Below, piece after piece: positions 9,153 through 17,726 of a stretch of DNA of 64,000 nucleotides. This DNA comes from Fibrobacterota bacterium (GTDB lineage Bacteria; Fibrobacterota; Fibrobacteria; UBA11236): assembly GCA_028287505.1 (NCBI GenBank), contig JAQBPN010000045.1, positions 52,399 through 116,398 on the forward strand, read 5' to 3'. Each line of letters opens with the position of its first letter. Position 1 is the first letter of the stretch. Made by a program: the position numbers and the translations under genes. The notes beneath the pieces are model-generated. The model saw nothing but the letters and a program-made list of their open reading frames with translations, had not been told where the DNA came from and ran no database searches.

Positions 9153-10283
9153 TTAAAACCGATCGGGCCAGTACATGGTCGCATTCCGCAGCGGGAACCA
9201 CGCCCCCAGCAAATCCAATTGCGACGAAGACGCCTGCAACTCAGAGGCGGTCAGCAGATCCCGGGCTGAACGATAGCCCATCGCCATCTGGAACAGTGTC
9301 CCCTGCCCGAAGCGGGCGGATCCTTCCGCCCCCTGGGTCAAAGGCTCACCCAATGATCCGTGCCCGTCCTTGTACTTCAGGATGCACGCCCCCAGTTCCG
9401 TCGAGAGGGCCACTTCGCCTTCCGGCAAAGGATGCTCCGCATCCCGCCCCAATCCTTCCGCCAGTCTTTCCATGAAGGGCTGGAAGCGGATCACGCGTCC
9501 CATGAACTCGCCGTTGCGCGGATAGCGGATGTCCGCCTCGCAGCCGAACTTGCGGGCGTAAAGCGCCAGGGGATGGTCCGGAGGCATGGCCAGATGGACT
9601 TCCTCCTTGCGCAGCTCCAGGGCCCGCTGGGCCAGGAAGCGCAGGATGGAGCCCATGACTTCGCCGCCCATTCCGCCGGCTTCCGCGGCCCGGCAGCGCT
9701 CCGGGTCGTCGTCGAACACGACATAGCCCGTAACGCGGTCGCGTCCGTCCACGGTCACGCGCACGCCGGCCTTGGTGAACCAGCCCACGCTGCGGGGAAA
9801 GCCTTTCCAGGTCTTGGCGTCCCGGACCGCCGTGCCCGTCCGCCCGGCGTTTTCGCCGTTGTAGATGCGGGCTATCGAAGGAAGGTCGCTTTCCTGGAAG
9901 GATCGCAACGGCAGGGGTCCCGGAGCCCGCTCCGCGTTCAGGGTGGAGATGCGGATGCCGTATTCGGGCATGCAAGGCGCATAGCCGAAGCGGTGATAGA
10001 AATCGGGGATGCCGTGGAGGAGGGAGGCTTCGTAGCCTTCCCGCTCGATGAGCGCCAGGGCCGCTTCCATGACCTGCCCGGCCAGGCCTTTGCCCTTATG
10101 GGGATCGTCCGTCGCGACGGCGGCGATCCCGGCCACCTTCACCTGCGCGCCGCCGACCCGCATAAGGCGATCGACTATCCAGAGGCGCGAGACCGATTTT
10201 CCTGCGTCGAGCAATTCGACCTTCCAACCTGGCGTGACCATGTCGGGCGGGCAGTTGTCCACATGGGTGGTTTTCAGTTCCAT
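9153..10283 (-). CDS. Eis-like GNAT family N-acetyltransferase
   Basis: This 376-residue protein has an N-terminal GNAT fold with the acetyl-CoA loop region near residues 55-70 (VATDDPHKGKGLAGQVM). A second GNAT-like half follows (about 130-275), then a C-terminal SCP2-like part: the three-part plan of the Eis / enhanced intracellular survival family. FYHRFGYAP matches the Eis segment carrying the catalytic Tyr. The chain ends in Phe, as in Eis, where the terminal carboxylate takes part in catalysis (family knowledge). It probably acetylates amines such as aminoglycosides or protein lysines; the substrate is unknown. It lies downstream of the peptide-transporter operon, separated by a large inverted repeat, so cotranscription is uncertain. 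Confidence 0.85.
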   Translation of the reverse strand: MELKTTHVDNCPPDMVTPGWKVELLDAGKSVSRLWIVDRLMRVGGAQVKVAGIAAVATDDPHKGKGLAGQVMEAALALIEREGYEASLLHGIPDFYHRFGYAPCMPEYGIRISTLNAERAPGPLPLRSFQESDLPSIARIYNGENAGRTGTAVRDAKTWKGFPRSVGWFTKAGVRVTVDGRDRVTGYVVFDDDPERCRAAEAGGMGGEVMGSILRFLAQRALELRKEEVHLAMPPDHPLALYARKFGCEADIRYPRNGEFMGRVIRFQPFMERLAEGLGRDAEHPLPEGEVALSTELGACILKYKDGHGSLGEPLTQGAEGSARFGQGTLFQMAMGYRSARDLLTASELQASSSQLDLLGAWFPLRNATMYWPDRF

Positions 10284-10348
10284 GTACGAAACAGGGATGT
10301 GCTTTGAGAAGCGGAGGAGTCGGGAAGGGGTAGGGAGGTTTGTGGGGG

Positions 10349-10483
10349 CGTTTCGTCGGGCGTCGGGCGTCGGGCGTCGGGCATAAAAACCAAGGGAAAC
10401 CGGTGGGTTTTCTTCGTATTGGTTTTTGCGCCAACGCAGTACGGAAAAAGCTTTACGCCCGACGCCCGACGCCCGACGAAACG
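10349..10483. repeat. 28-bp perfect inverted repeat built from GTCGGGC heptamers
   Basis: The left arm (10349-10376) and right arm (10456-10483) are exact reverse complements. Each contains three or more tandem copies of the heptamer GTCGGGC or its complement. The left run continues to about 10382. Inside the 79-nt loop a second small inverted repeat occurs (AAAAACCA 10385-10392 with TGGTTTTT 10420-10427), so the whole unit can fold into one long interrupted hairpin. The right arm abuts the stop codon of the ATPase gene (10485). It could be a REP-like extragenic element or a transcription/mRNA-decay barrier between the transporter operon and the acetyltransferase. No typical U-tract is present. 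Confidence 0.8.
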
Positions 10484-10484
10484 T

Positions 10485-11339
10485 TTATCCGGGTACGGCA
10501 CTTTTTTTCAAAGCTCCACTCTTGCTCGTTGCAATCTTCTTCGCCATCAATTGTTCAACGGTCGGCATTGCCGGCACCGATGCTATCAAATTCCTCGTGT
10601 ACTCGCTCTTCGGGTTCTTGAAAATCTCTTCGGTCTTCGCATACTCTACGGCCTTGCCATGCTGCATGATGAGCACGTCGTCGGACAGGTATTCCACCAC
10701 GCCCAGGTTGTGGGAGATGAAGAGATAGGTGAGGCCAAGCTGTTTCTGCAGATCCATCAGCAGGTTCACGATCTGGGTTTGGATGGACACGTCCAGGGCG
10801 GACACGGCCTCGTCGCAGACGATGAACTTGGGATCCAGGGAGAGCGCGCGCGCGATGTTGATGCGCTGTTGTTGGCCGCCGGAGAATTCATAGGGAAACG
10901 CGCCGGAGCGGTTGGGATTGATCCCCACCAGGTCCAGCAGTTCCCGCACGCGTTTGCGGCGGGATTCCCCGTCCCCGATGTTCCAGATCTTCATGGGATC
11001 CTCCACCGCTTCGCCCACGCTCATCTTGGGGTTCAGGGAGGAGAAGGGGTTCTGGAAAATCATCTGCATGTTCCGGCGGTTGGGCCGGAACTGCGATTGG
11101 GAAATCCCGGAGACGGTTTTGCCGTCGAACTTGATGGTGCCGGCATCGGGTTCGATGAGGCGGAGGATGCAGCGGCCCAGGGTGGATTTCCCGGAACCGG
11201 ATTCCCCCAGGATGCCCAGGGTCTTGCCACGCTCGATTTTCACGGAGATGCCGTCCACGGCCACCACGCGGCGGTCGCCCTTGCCGAAGGTTTTCCGGAT
11301 GTCGGTCGCTTCCAGGATGTAATCGGGCATGGTCGTCAC
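10485..11339 (-). CDS. oppF: Oligopeptide/dipeptide ABC transporter ATP-binding protein (OppF/DppF type)
   Basis: This 284-residue ABC ATPase shows Walker [10 protein letters not shown] near residue 47, a Q-loop in MIFQNPFSSLNP, the signature FSGGQQQR, Walker B FIVCDEAVSALD and the H-loop FISHN. FQNPFSSLNP and the ending ...NPKSEYTRNLIASVP are typical of the OppF/DppF subfamily. The extra C-terminal oligopeptide domain with cysteines found in the partner OppD is shorter here. It is the last of five transporter genes, 4 nt after the OppD stop. Its own stop touches a large inverted repeat. It should pair with OppD to power peptide import through the two permeases encoded upstream. Confidence 0.93.
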   Translation of the reverse strand: MTTMPDYILEATDIRKTFGKGDRRVVAVDGISVKIERGKTLGILGESGSGKSTLGRCILRLIEPDAGTIKFDGKTVSGISQSQFRPNRRNMQMIFQNPFSSLNPKMSVGEAVEDPMKIWNIGDGESRRKRVRELLDLVGINPNRSGAFPYEFSGGQQQRINIARALSLDPKFIVCDEAVSALDVSIQTQIVNLLMDLQKQLGLTYLFISHNLGVVEYLSDDVLIMQHGKAVEYAKTEEIFKNPKSEYTRNLIASVPAMPTVEQLMAKKIATSKSGALKKSAVPG

Positions 11340-11343
11340 CTTC

Positions 11344-12351
11344 TCAGAGCGGATAATGACAGTAGGCGAGATGATCGTCGGGGCCGGTGCCGCCGCCGTT
11401 TACGGCTGCTGCCGGTGGCGCTTCGTTGCGGCATTTGTCCGTGGCCAAAGGGCAGCGGGGGTGGAAGCGGCAGCCCGTAGGCAGATGGGTCAAGGGCGGG
11501 ATATTGCCCTTGATGGGCTCCACCCGGGTCCCACGCTTGCCCAGCTCCAAGTTGGAGGAGAACAGGGCCTTGGTGTAAGGATGGCCGGGATGCGAGACCA
11601 GGTCCAGGGCCGTGCCCGTTTCCATCACCTTGCCGGCGTACATCACCAGGATGCGATCGCAATAGTTGAGGGCCACGGGAAGGTTGTGGGTGATCATGAT
11701 GATGCTGAGGCCCAGCTCATCCTTCATCTTCATCATCAGTTCCAGGATCTGCTTCTCCACGGTCACGTCCAGGGCCGTGGTGGGCTCGTCCGCGATCAGG
11801 AGCTTGGGATTGCAGGAGAGGGCCATGGCGATCATGACGCGCTGGCGCATGCCGCCGGAAAGCTCATGGGGATAGGAGAAGTAGCGCTTGGCCGGTTCGC
11901 GGATGCCCACTTTGTCCAGCAGGCCGACAACCTTTTCCTTCACGTCAGATCGGGTGGCCGCGCCGTGGTGGAGCATGCCTTCCGCGATCTGGTTCCCGAC
12001 GCGCATGGTGGGGTTCAGCGAGCTCATCGGGTTCTGGAAGACGAAGCCGATGTCCTTGCCGCGGATTTTTCCGAGGCCGTCCCTGCTCATCGTCAGCAGG
12101 TCCCGGGGAACGGAGTCCGCTCCCAGGAAGCGCGCCGTGCCGGATGTGTCGCGGTTTTCCTTCTTGATCAAATCGGTGATGCTGAGCATGCTGACCGATT
12201 TCCCGGACCCGGATTCGCCCACGATGCCGAGCACTTCGCCCGGTTCCAGGACCAGGTCCAATCCGTCCACGGCCTTCAGCAGGCCGGTTTCCACGCGGAA
12301 GGACACCTGCAGCTTCTGCACGTCCAGCACGGGTCCGCTATTCCTTGCCAT
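11344..12351 (-). CDS. oppD: Oligopeptide/dipeptide ABC transporter ATP-binding protein (OppD/DppD type)
   Basis: This 335-residue ATPase has Walker [10 protein letters not shown] near residue 45, [10 protein letters not shown], the signature LSGGMRQR, Walker [13 protein letters not shown] and the H-loop ITHN. The C-terminal oligopeptide-transporter domain carries a Cys cluster (CRFHPRCP, then two further Cys) like that of OppD/DppD proteins, where it can hold an iron-sulfur cluster in some members. The start overlaps the end of the upstream permease gene by 14 nt. It works as the partner ATPase of the following gene. Confidence 0.93.
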   Translation of the reverse strand: MARNSGPVLDVQKLQVSFRVETGLLKAVDGLDLVLEPGEVLGIVGESGSGKSVSMLSITDLIKKENRDTSGTARFLGADSVPRDLLTMSRDGLGKIRGKDIGFVFQNPMSSLNPTMRVGNQIAEGMLHHGAATRSDVKEKVVGLLDKVGIREPAKRYFSYPHELSGGMRQRVMIAMALSCNPKLLIADEPTTALDVTVEKQILELMMKMKDELGLSIIMITHNLPVALNYCDRILVMYAGKVMETGTALDLVSHPGHPYTKALFSSNLELGKRGTRVEPIKGNIPPLTHLPTGCRFHPRCPLATDKCRNEAPPAAAVNGGGTGPDDHLAYCHYPL

Positions 12352-13246
12352 ACATCTCCCGGAGGCCGTCGCCGACGAAGGTGAAGGCCAGCAGCGTCAC
12401 GCCGAAGGTCAGAGCAGGCCACATCACCAGGTGCGGGAAGCCGTACATCTCCATCATGCCCGCGCTGATGAGGTTGCCCCAGCTGGGCATGGGCGGGCGC
12501 AGGCCCATGCCTATCAGGCTCATGGCCGATTCGGCCATCATGCCCGCGGGGATGCCGAAGCTGACCGCCACGATGATGGGTCCGACGATGTTGGGTAGGA
12601 TGTATTTGCGGATGATACGGCCGTTCCCGGCGCCCAGGCAGCGGGCCGCTTCCACGTAATCGTTGTTCTTGGCGCTGAGGATCTGTCCGCGCACCAGGCG
12701 CGCGTAGCCGGCCCAGCTGGTGATGCCGATGGCCACGAACATGGTGCTCAGGCCGCGCCCCAGCACGGCCACCAGGATGACGAGCAGTAGGAATTGCGGG
12801 AACGCGAACATGATGTCCACCACGCGCATGGTCACGATGTCCAGGATGCCGCCGAAGTACCCGGAAACGGCTCCCACCAGGGCTCCTACCAGCAGGCCCA
12901 GGGCCACGGCCCCGAAGGAGACGATGATGGCGTTGCGCGCGCTATAGAGGATGCGCGAGAACAGGTCGCGTCCCAGTTCATCGGTGCCGAACCAATGCTG
13001 CGCCGTGGAAGTCTCCAGGGCATGGGGCGGGCTGGGCGTGGAGTAATGGTAGGGCGCCACATAATCGGCCAGGAAGGCGGCGGTGAACAGGATGATGATG
13101 TAGATCAGGCCGGCCACCGCCAGCTTGTTGCGGCGGAAGCGGCGGAAGTCCTTGCGGAACTTGGCCATGCCTCCGTACCGGGCCTCCGGCAAGGGATCTT
13201 GCGCGTGGGGCAGCGAGGGCAGGGCTTCGGAAAGGGCGGTAGCCAT
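12338..13246 (-). CDS. oppC: Oligopeptide ABC transporter permease (OppC/DppC type)
   Basis: The ATG at 13246 lies 2 nt after the stop of the partner permease; a longer open frame runs further upstream but reads out of frame through that gene. The 302-residue protein has a cytoplasmic basic N-terminus (FRRFRRNKLAVAG), TM1 near 45-65, an external loop containing HWFGTDELGRDLFSRI (diagnostic of OppC/DppC) and five more TM segments. The permease EAA motif is EAARCLGAGNGRIIRKYILPNI, shortened here to its key residues EAAR..GA. It forms the transport channel together with OppB. Confidence 0.92.
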   Translation of the reverse strand: MATALSEALPSLPHAQDPLPEARYGGMAKFRKDFRRFRRNKLAVAGLIYIIILFTAAFLADYVAPYHYSTPSPPHALETSTAQHWFGTDELGRDLFSRILYSARNAIIVSFGAVALGLLVGALVGAVSGYFGGILDIVTMRVVDIMFAFPQFLLLVILVAVLGRGLSTMFVAIGITSWAGYARLVRGQILSAKNNDYVEAARCLGAGNGRIIRKYILPNIVGPIIVAVSFGIPAGMMAESAMSLIGMGLRPPMPSWGNLISAGMMEMYGFPHLVMWPALTFGVTLLAFTFVGDGLREMYGKE

Positions 13247-13248
13247 GG

Positions 13249-14211
13249 TTACTCCAGTTTGATCCGCGGGTCGAGGACGGCATAGAGCATGTCCACCGCC
13301 AGGTTGATGAACATGATGGCCGCGGCGAAAATCAGGGTCGAGGTGACGAGCATGGGATAGTCGCGCATCTGCGCGGCCGATACGAACATGGATCCCAGGC
13401 CCGGGATGCGGAAGACCTGTTCCACCAGCACGCTGCCCAGGAGCATAAAGCTGAACTGGGGGCCCATCACCGTGACCAGGGGGATGAGGGAATTCCGCAA
13501 GGCGTGCGTGATCACAACGGTGGCTTCCGGAAGCCCTTTGGAGTAGGCGGTGCGGATGTAGTCCTGTTCCAGCGTTTCCAGGATGCTGGATCGGATGAAG
13601 CGGGCCACGGTTGCGATGGGCGCGGCGCCGATGGCCAGGGCGGGGAGGATCAGGTGCTTGCACATGCCCCATCCGGAAGTGGGGAGCACGCCCCAGACCA
13701 CGGAGAACAGCACGATCAGGCCGACGGCGATGACGAAGGACGGGATCACCTGGCCCACCAGGGAGAGGCCCATCAGGGAATAATCCGCCACCGTATTCTT
13801 CTTCAAGGCCGCAATCACGCCCATGGGGACACCCACCAGCAAGGCCAACAGCAATCCGATGGTGACGATCTGCAGGGTGATGGCGAACTTGGAAGCGATC
13901 AAGGTCTCGATGGCCACGTTGGGATTCCCGAAAGAGGGCCCGAACTTGAACATGGCCGCGTTCTTCAGGAAGATGCCCACCTGCATATAGATGGGCTTGT
14001 CCAGGGCGTAGCGTTTCTTGAACTCGCGTTCATATTGCTGCTGGGCCGCGCGGCCCTTGCTGTCCACGGCGGCCTTGGCTTCCCGGACCTGCTCCATTTC
14101 CATGAAGTTGCCGGGCGCGGCGTGCATCAGGTAGAAGGTGATGGTCACCACCGCCACCAGGGCGATGACGATGGAGGCGAGGCGCTTGGAGAGGAACTTC
14201 AGGAAATTCAT
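13249..14211 (-). CDS. oppB: Oligopeptide ABC transporter permease (OppB/DppB type)
   Basis: This 320-residue integral membrane protein has TM1 near residues 10-30, a long external loop, and the permease EAA-like segment around IRTAYSKGLPEATVV, the site that contacts the ATPase. Near the end is VLVEQVFRIPGLGSMFVSA, the hallmark of OppB/DppB. The start lies 6 nt behind the stop of the binding-protein gene. With OppC it builds the transmembrane channel of the importer. Confidence 0.92.
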   Translation of the reverse strand: MNFLKFLSKRLASIVIALVAVVTITFYLMHAAPGNFMEMEQVREAKAAVDSKGRAAQQQYEREFKKRYALDKPIYMQVGIFLKNAAMFKFGPSFGNPNVAIETLIASKFAITLQIVTIGLLLALLVGVPMGVIAALKKNTVADYSLMGLSLVGQVIPSFVIAVGLIVLFSVVWGVLPTSGWGMCKHLILPALAIGAAPIATVARFIRSSILETLEQDYIRTAYSKGLPEATVVITHALRNSLIPLVTVMGPQFSFMLLGSVLVEQVFRIPGLGSMFVSAAQMRDYPMLVTSTLIFAAAIMFINLAVDMLYAVLDPRIKLE

Positions 14212-14217
14212 GCCGTC

Positions 14218-16344
14218 CTACCTCGCCTTTGCGGGCGCTTCGGCCGCCGCCAGGTTGGTCTTGTGGAAATACGCGTCCTTGTCGACGTTGATGAGCGACA
14301 GGTTGAACATCATGTTCCAGACTCCCAGCTTATAAATGGTCTCGCCGCTGATGAAAGGCCGCTTCAGGTAGACCAGATTTTCCGAGACCAGGGGAATGAT
14401 CCAATCCTGGTCCATGGTGTGCTGGATGAGCTTGCGGGATACTTCCGTGACCTGGGGATCGTCCAGGGTCATGGACTCCACGTCCGCCAGCATGCGGCTT
14501 CCGTCGTTGTTCCCGGCCCCGTTCAGCAGGTAGGTCAGGAAGTTGAAATGGCCTTCCAGGATGCGGTCCTTGACCTGCTGCCACTTGGCGATGGCGTCCG
14601 CCTTCGGGGTCTTGGGGGTGATGGTGGCCAGCACGCGATCGTACTCGTCGGCGGGATCGGTTTCCGCTATCTTGTCGCGGTAGATGGGATCCTTTTCGAT
14701 TTCCTTGATGCGCTTGAACCAGACGTGGGCGGAGTCCTTGAGCGGGATCAGCTCTTTCCAGTCCTCGGGCTTATCGCCCTTCATTTCGTTCTTGATGTCG
14801 ATGCGCTCCAGGGTGATGCGCTTGCGCAATTCCTTCAGCTCATAGTTGAAGCACATCCAGTACCAGACGTGGTCGGCGCCGCGCGTCATCATCACCGGCT
14901 CTTTCCACAGCACCTTGCCCGGGAAGAGGGTGAGGCCAGGCCGCGTGAAGCGCGCATCCTTCATGTAGCCGCCGCCCCAGACATAGCTGGCCAAGGCGCC
15001 CGTCAGCAGATCCTGCTCCATGTTCTCGATGACCACGTTGAGGCCGATGGCCTTGAGCTGGGATTGCACGGCCTCGGAGACCATGGCCAGGCCCTGCACG
15101 TCCGTGGCGGGAGGCGTGAAGAGATAGATGATCTCGCCCTTGTAGGTGGACTTGGCCAGCAGGCGCTTGGCTTCGTCCACGTTGCGGGGCTTGATGGTCA
15201 GGCCCTTGAAGAGGGTGTCCTGGGGAGGGCCGGGCACGAAGGTGGGGACCACGCGGCCGCCCATCACGTTGTCGGCGATTTCACTGCGGTCCAGGGCCAG
15301 GGCGATGGCCTTGCGCAAATCCGGATCCGACATCAGCTTGTTGACGGTATGCGCCATCTGCACGCCTAGAAAGCCTATCTCGGGAGTCCGGTTCACCTGG
15401 TTCTTGAGATGTCCGGCCTTGGTGGCATAGGCGTAATCCCCCAGGGTGAGCACGTGGGCGATGTCCAGTTCGCCGGCCTCGTACTGCTGGATCTGCACGT
15501 TCTGGGAGGACATGTTCATGGCCTTGAGGATGAAGCGATCCACGTTGCCGCATTCGCCCACATACAGGGGATTCTTCACCAGCTCCACTTCGCCGTCGCG
15601 GATGAAGGACTTGGGCAGGTACGGGCCGTTGCCCACGAAATGACCGGGCATGCACCACAAGTCGCCTTCGCCTTCCTTCTTGGCGGCCTCGTAGCCTTTG
15701 CGGTTGAGCGGCATGGCGGAACCCATCGCCAACAGGGAGGGCAGGGCCTTGGGGCGGCTGAGCTTCATCTGCACGGTGAACGCGTCCAGGGCCTTGAAGC
15801 CCACGGAATCGATGGGGGAGGTGCCGCCCTTGAATTCCATGGCCTTGTAGACGGCGGGGAAAATGGAAGCCCAGGTTTCCGAAGGGGTTTCCGGACTGCA
15901 GAAGCGGGTCCAGGCGTAGATGAAATCATGGGCGGTGACGGTGTCGCCGTTGGACCAGCGCTTGTCGTGGCGCAGCTTGAAGGTCCAGATCAATTTGTCC
16001 GGGGACATGGTCCAGCTCTCGGCCACTTTCGGAACGATGTTCATGTCTTTGTCGTAGCCGAACAGGCCTTCCGCCACGGTGCCCTGGATCAGGACCAGTT
16101 CCGGCTTCCAGACCGTGGGGTCCAGGCTCTGCATGGGCCAGCTGGGGATGCGCAGGACGATTTCACCTTGCTGAGGTTCGCTCCCGGGCGCGGCGTCGGT
16201 GCCTGTCGCCGCGGTCGGCAACCCGGCGGATACCGCTTTGTTGGAGGGATTGGAGGGATCCGCGCACATCGCGCAATACCAAAGTCCGTAGGCTCCCAGG
16301 GACATAAGGGCAGCCAGCCCGACCAACCATTTCGTGAATCGCAA
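14218..16344 (-). CDS. oppA: Oligopeptide ABC transporter substrate-binding protein, family 5
   Basis: This 708-residue exported protein belongs to the bacterial extracellular solute-binding family 5. It has an N-terminal hydrophobic segment (residues 5-22; no canonical lipobox, though cysteines follow at about 24 and 27). The family phrase VAESWTMSPDKLIWTFKLR plus KRWSNGDTVTAHDFIYAWTR is near 110-150, and FLGVQMAHTVNKLMSDPDLRKAIALALDR is near 325-350. It is longer than the usual ~530 residues because of an insertion around 490-600 rich in Lys, Glu and Asp. It should capture peptides or another oligomer in the periplasm. As first transporter gene it follows the lipoprotein gene after 68 nt. 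Confidence 0.88.
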   Translation of the reverse strand: MRFTKWLVGLAALMSLGAYGLWYCAMCADPSNPSNKAVSAGLPTAATGTDAAPGSEPQQGEIVLRIPSWPMQSLDPTVWKPELVLIQGTVAEGLFGYDKDMNIVPKVAESWTMSPDKLIWTFKLRHDKRWSNGDTVTAHDFIYAWTRFCSPETPSETWASIFPAVYKAMEFKGGTSPIDSVGFKALDAFTVQMKLSRPKALPSLLAMGSAMPLNRKGYEAAKKEGEGDLWCMPGHFVGNGPYLPKSFIRDGEVELVKNPLYVGECGNVDRFILKAMNMSSQNVQIQQYEAGELDIAHVLTLGDYAYATKAGHLKNQVNRTPEIGFLGVQMAHTVNKLMSDPDLRKAIALALDRSEIADNVMGGRVVPTFVPGPPQDTLFKGLTIKPRNVDEAKRLLAKSTYKGEIIYLFTPPATDVQGLAMVSEAVQSQLKAIGLNVVIENMEQDLLTGALASYVWGGGYMKDARFTRPGLTLFPGKVLWKEPVMMTRGADHVWYWMCFNYELKELRKRITLERIDIKNEMKGDKPEDWKELIPLKDSAHVWFKRIKEIEKDPIYRDKIAETDPADEYDRVLATITPKTPKADAIAKWQQVKDRILEGHFNFLTYLLNGAGNNDGSRMLADVESMTLDDPQVTEVSRKLIQHTMDQDWIIPLVSENLVYLKRPFISGETIYKLGVWNMMFNLSLINVDKDAYFHKTNLAAAEAPAKAR

Positions 16345-16379
16345 TTGGGTCTCTCCGTTGCTTCGTCGGGGCCGCGGCC

Positions 16380-16403
16380 GGCGCTTATTGCGCCTAAAGC
16401 GCC
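16380..16403 (-). other. Hairpin between the lipoprotein gene and the binding-protein gene
   Basis: GGCGCTT (16380-16386) pairs with AAGCGCC (16397-16403) around a 10-nt loop in the 68-nt gap of the operon. There is no U-tract, so it may set relative expression by partial termination or by protecting 3' ends. Confidence 0.4.
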
Positions 16404-16412
16404 CCTAGCGGG

Positions 16413-17726
16413 CTATTTGACCAGGTCGCCCGCGGTGATGCCGTGGACGCGGATGTCGTCGAGCCAGAATTCGTTGCCGCCCTTGCCTTTGAAGCGGAGC
16501 TGCGTGATCATGCCGCCCATCTCCTTCCAGGTTTCCGGTTTCTTGGTGTACGCGGGCAGGCGCGCCTGGTCGAATTCGGCCTTGCGGCTTTCGGGATCGC
16601 TCGGGAACACGTCTACCTGCACGGTCAGGTCCGAAGGCTTGATGGTGTACCTCTCCCAGGCGTTGGTCAGGTCGAAGGTTTTGGAGGCGATGACGGAGAT
16701 TTCCACGCCGGATTCGATCGGGTTCTCCTGGACCAGTTCCACCTGCACGCGGCCGTTGCCCCCGGACCAGAAGGTCAGGGAATCCATGCCGCTGAAGTTG
16801 TAATGGACATTCTGACCGCCCAGGCTGTTTTCCAACAGCACATGCGGTTCCTTGTCGAACACGCTGGGTTGATTGGTGCCCAGGGCGTACAACACCTGGA
16901 AGGTGCGCGAGGCGTTGCCGCGGCCCGCCTTGATGGCGGTCACCCAGTTCTGGGGAGCCGCGTTGGCGGGCTGCAGGATGGTGGAGTTGCCTCCCGGATA
17001 GTCGTTCAGCGCCGTCCACCAGCCGCCGCCCAGCACGAGCAGGTTGCGGTTGTCCGAGTCCTCGAAGTCCTCGATGAGGAAGGATTTGGAAGTGTCCGGG
17101 ATGATGACGGCAGGCTGGCCGGTGGTCCATTCGTCCAGCTTGATCTTGTCGCTCACCACGTATTCCAGGCTCGCGTCGGGCAGCTTGCGCAAGATGACCA
17201 CGGAATACTGTTCCTGGGGCACGTCCCTGATGATGAACTTGCCGGTGGCGCTATCCACGTCCGCGGAGTAGGGGGAACCCGCCAGGAAGATTTTCTTGGC
17301 CTCGTAGGTGGTGTCCTTGACCGTGCCTTCGTAGCTGACCTTTTTCCGCAGGCCGATGACATTGTCGTATTCGTTCTTGAGGCGGGTCGAGTCCACGTCA
17401 TGGATGAGCACGCCGTAGTCTTCCACGTCCGCCACCAGGCTGACGGTGTGGTTGGTGTCCAGGGAGTCTATGCGGAAGTTGCCCTCGGAATCCGTTTCCG
17501 CGCTGTCCAGCACCAGGCTTTCGCCGGCCTTGGTCTTCACGAGCCAATTCTGTTCGTCCAAGAGGAACATTTTGATGTTCGCCGCCGGGCGGCCATTGGG
17601 CAGAACCACGCGCGCGCTGATGCCGTTGGTGGTTTCGATGGTGCCGCCGGCCAAGCGCTCTCCGCAGCCGTAGAACGCCGAAAGGCTCGCGGCCAGCAGG
17701 GTCGCGGCTTTGAGCCTGGCGTTCAT
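16413..17726 (-). CDS. Exported (probable lipo-) protein with carboxypeptidase-regulatory-like and CBM11-like domains
   Basis: The ATG at 17726 overlaps the TGA of the upstream regulator by 4 nt (ATGA). The 437-residue protein has a short signal peptide ending at Cys21 (YGC; the lipobox is imperfect because Phe/Tyr occupy -3/-2). Next comes a beta-sandwich of the carboxypeptidase-regulatory-like type (about 30-110; ISARVVLPNGRPAANI and GNFRIDSL). From about 215 a CBM11/CIA30-like jelly roll begins with FLIEDFEDSDNRN and ends EFWLDDIRVHG. Fibrobacter-type genomes often put such lipoproteins beside TIGR02147 genes (recollection, not searched). The strict coupling suggests the two act together, for example as sensor and regulator. 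Confidence 0.75.
   Translation of the reverse strand: MNARLKAATLLAASLSAFYGCGERLAGGTIETTNGISARVVLPNGRPAANIKMFLLDEQNWLVKTKAGESLVLDSAETDSEGNFRIDSLDTNHTVSLVADVEDYGVLIHDVDSTRLKNEYDNVIGLRKKVSYEGTVKDTTYEAKKIFLAGSPYSADVDSATGKFIIRDVPQEQYSVVILRKLPDASLEYVVSDKIKLDEWTTGQPAVIIPDTSKSFLIEDFEDSDNRNLLVLGGGWWTALNDYPGGNSTILQPANAAPQNWVTAIKAGRGNASRTFQVLYALGTNQPSVFDKEPHVLLENSLGGQNVHYNFSGMDSLTFWSGGNGRVQVELVQENPIESGVEISVIASKTFDLTNAWERYTIKPSDLTVQVDVFPSDPESRKAEFDQARLPAYTKKPETWKEMGGMITQLRFKGKGGNEFWLDDIRVHGITAGDLVK

Noticed and set aside
10349..10483. Heptamer arrays as a CRISPR
   Set aside because: Repeat units are 7 bp, contiguous, without spacers, and arranged as an inverted pair; no cas genes are present.
13504..15369. 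621-codon plus-strand frame across oppB and oppA
   Set aside because: It crosses two real minus-strand genes and has no recognisable feature.
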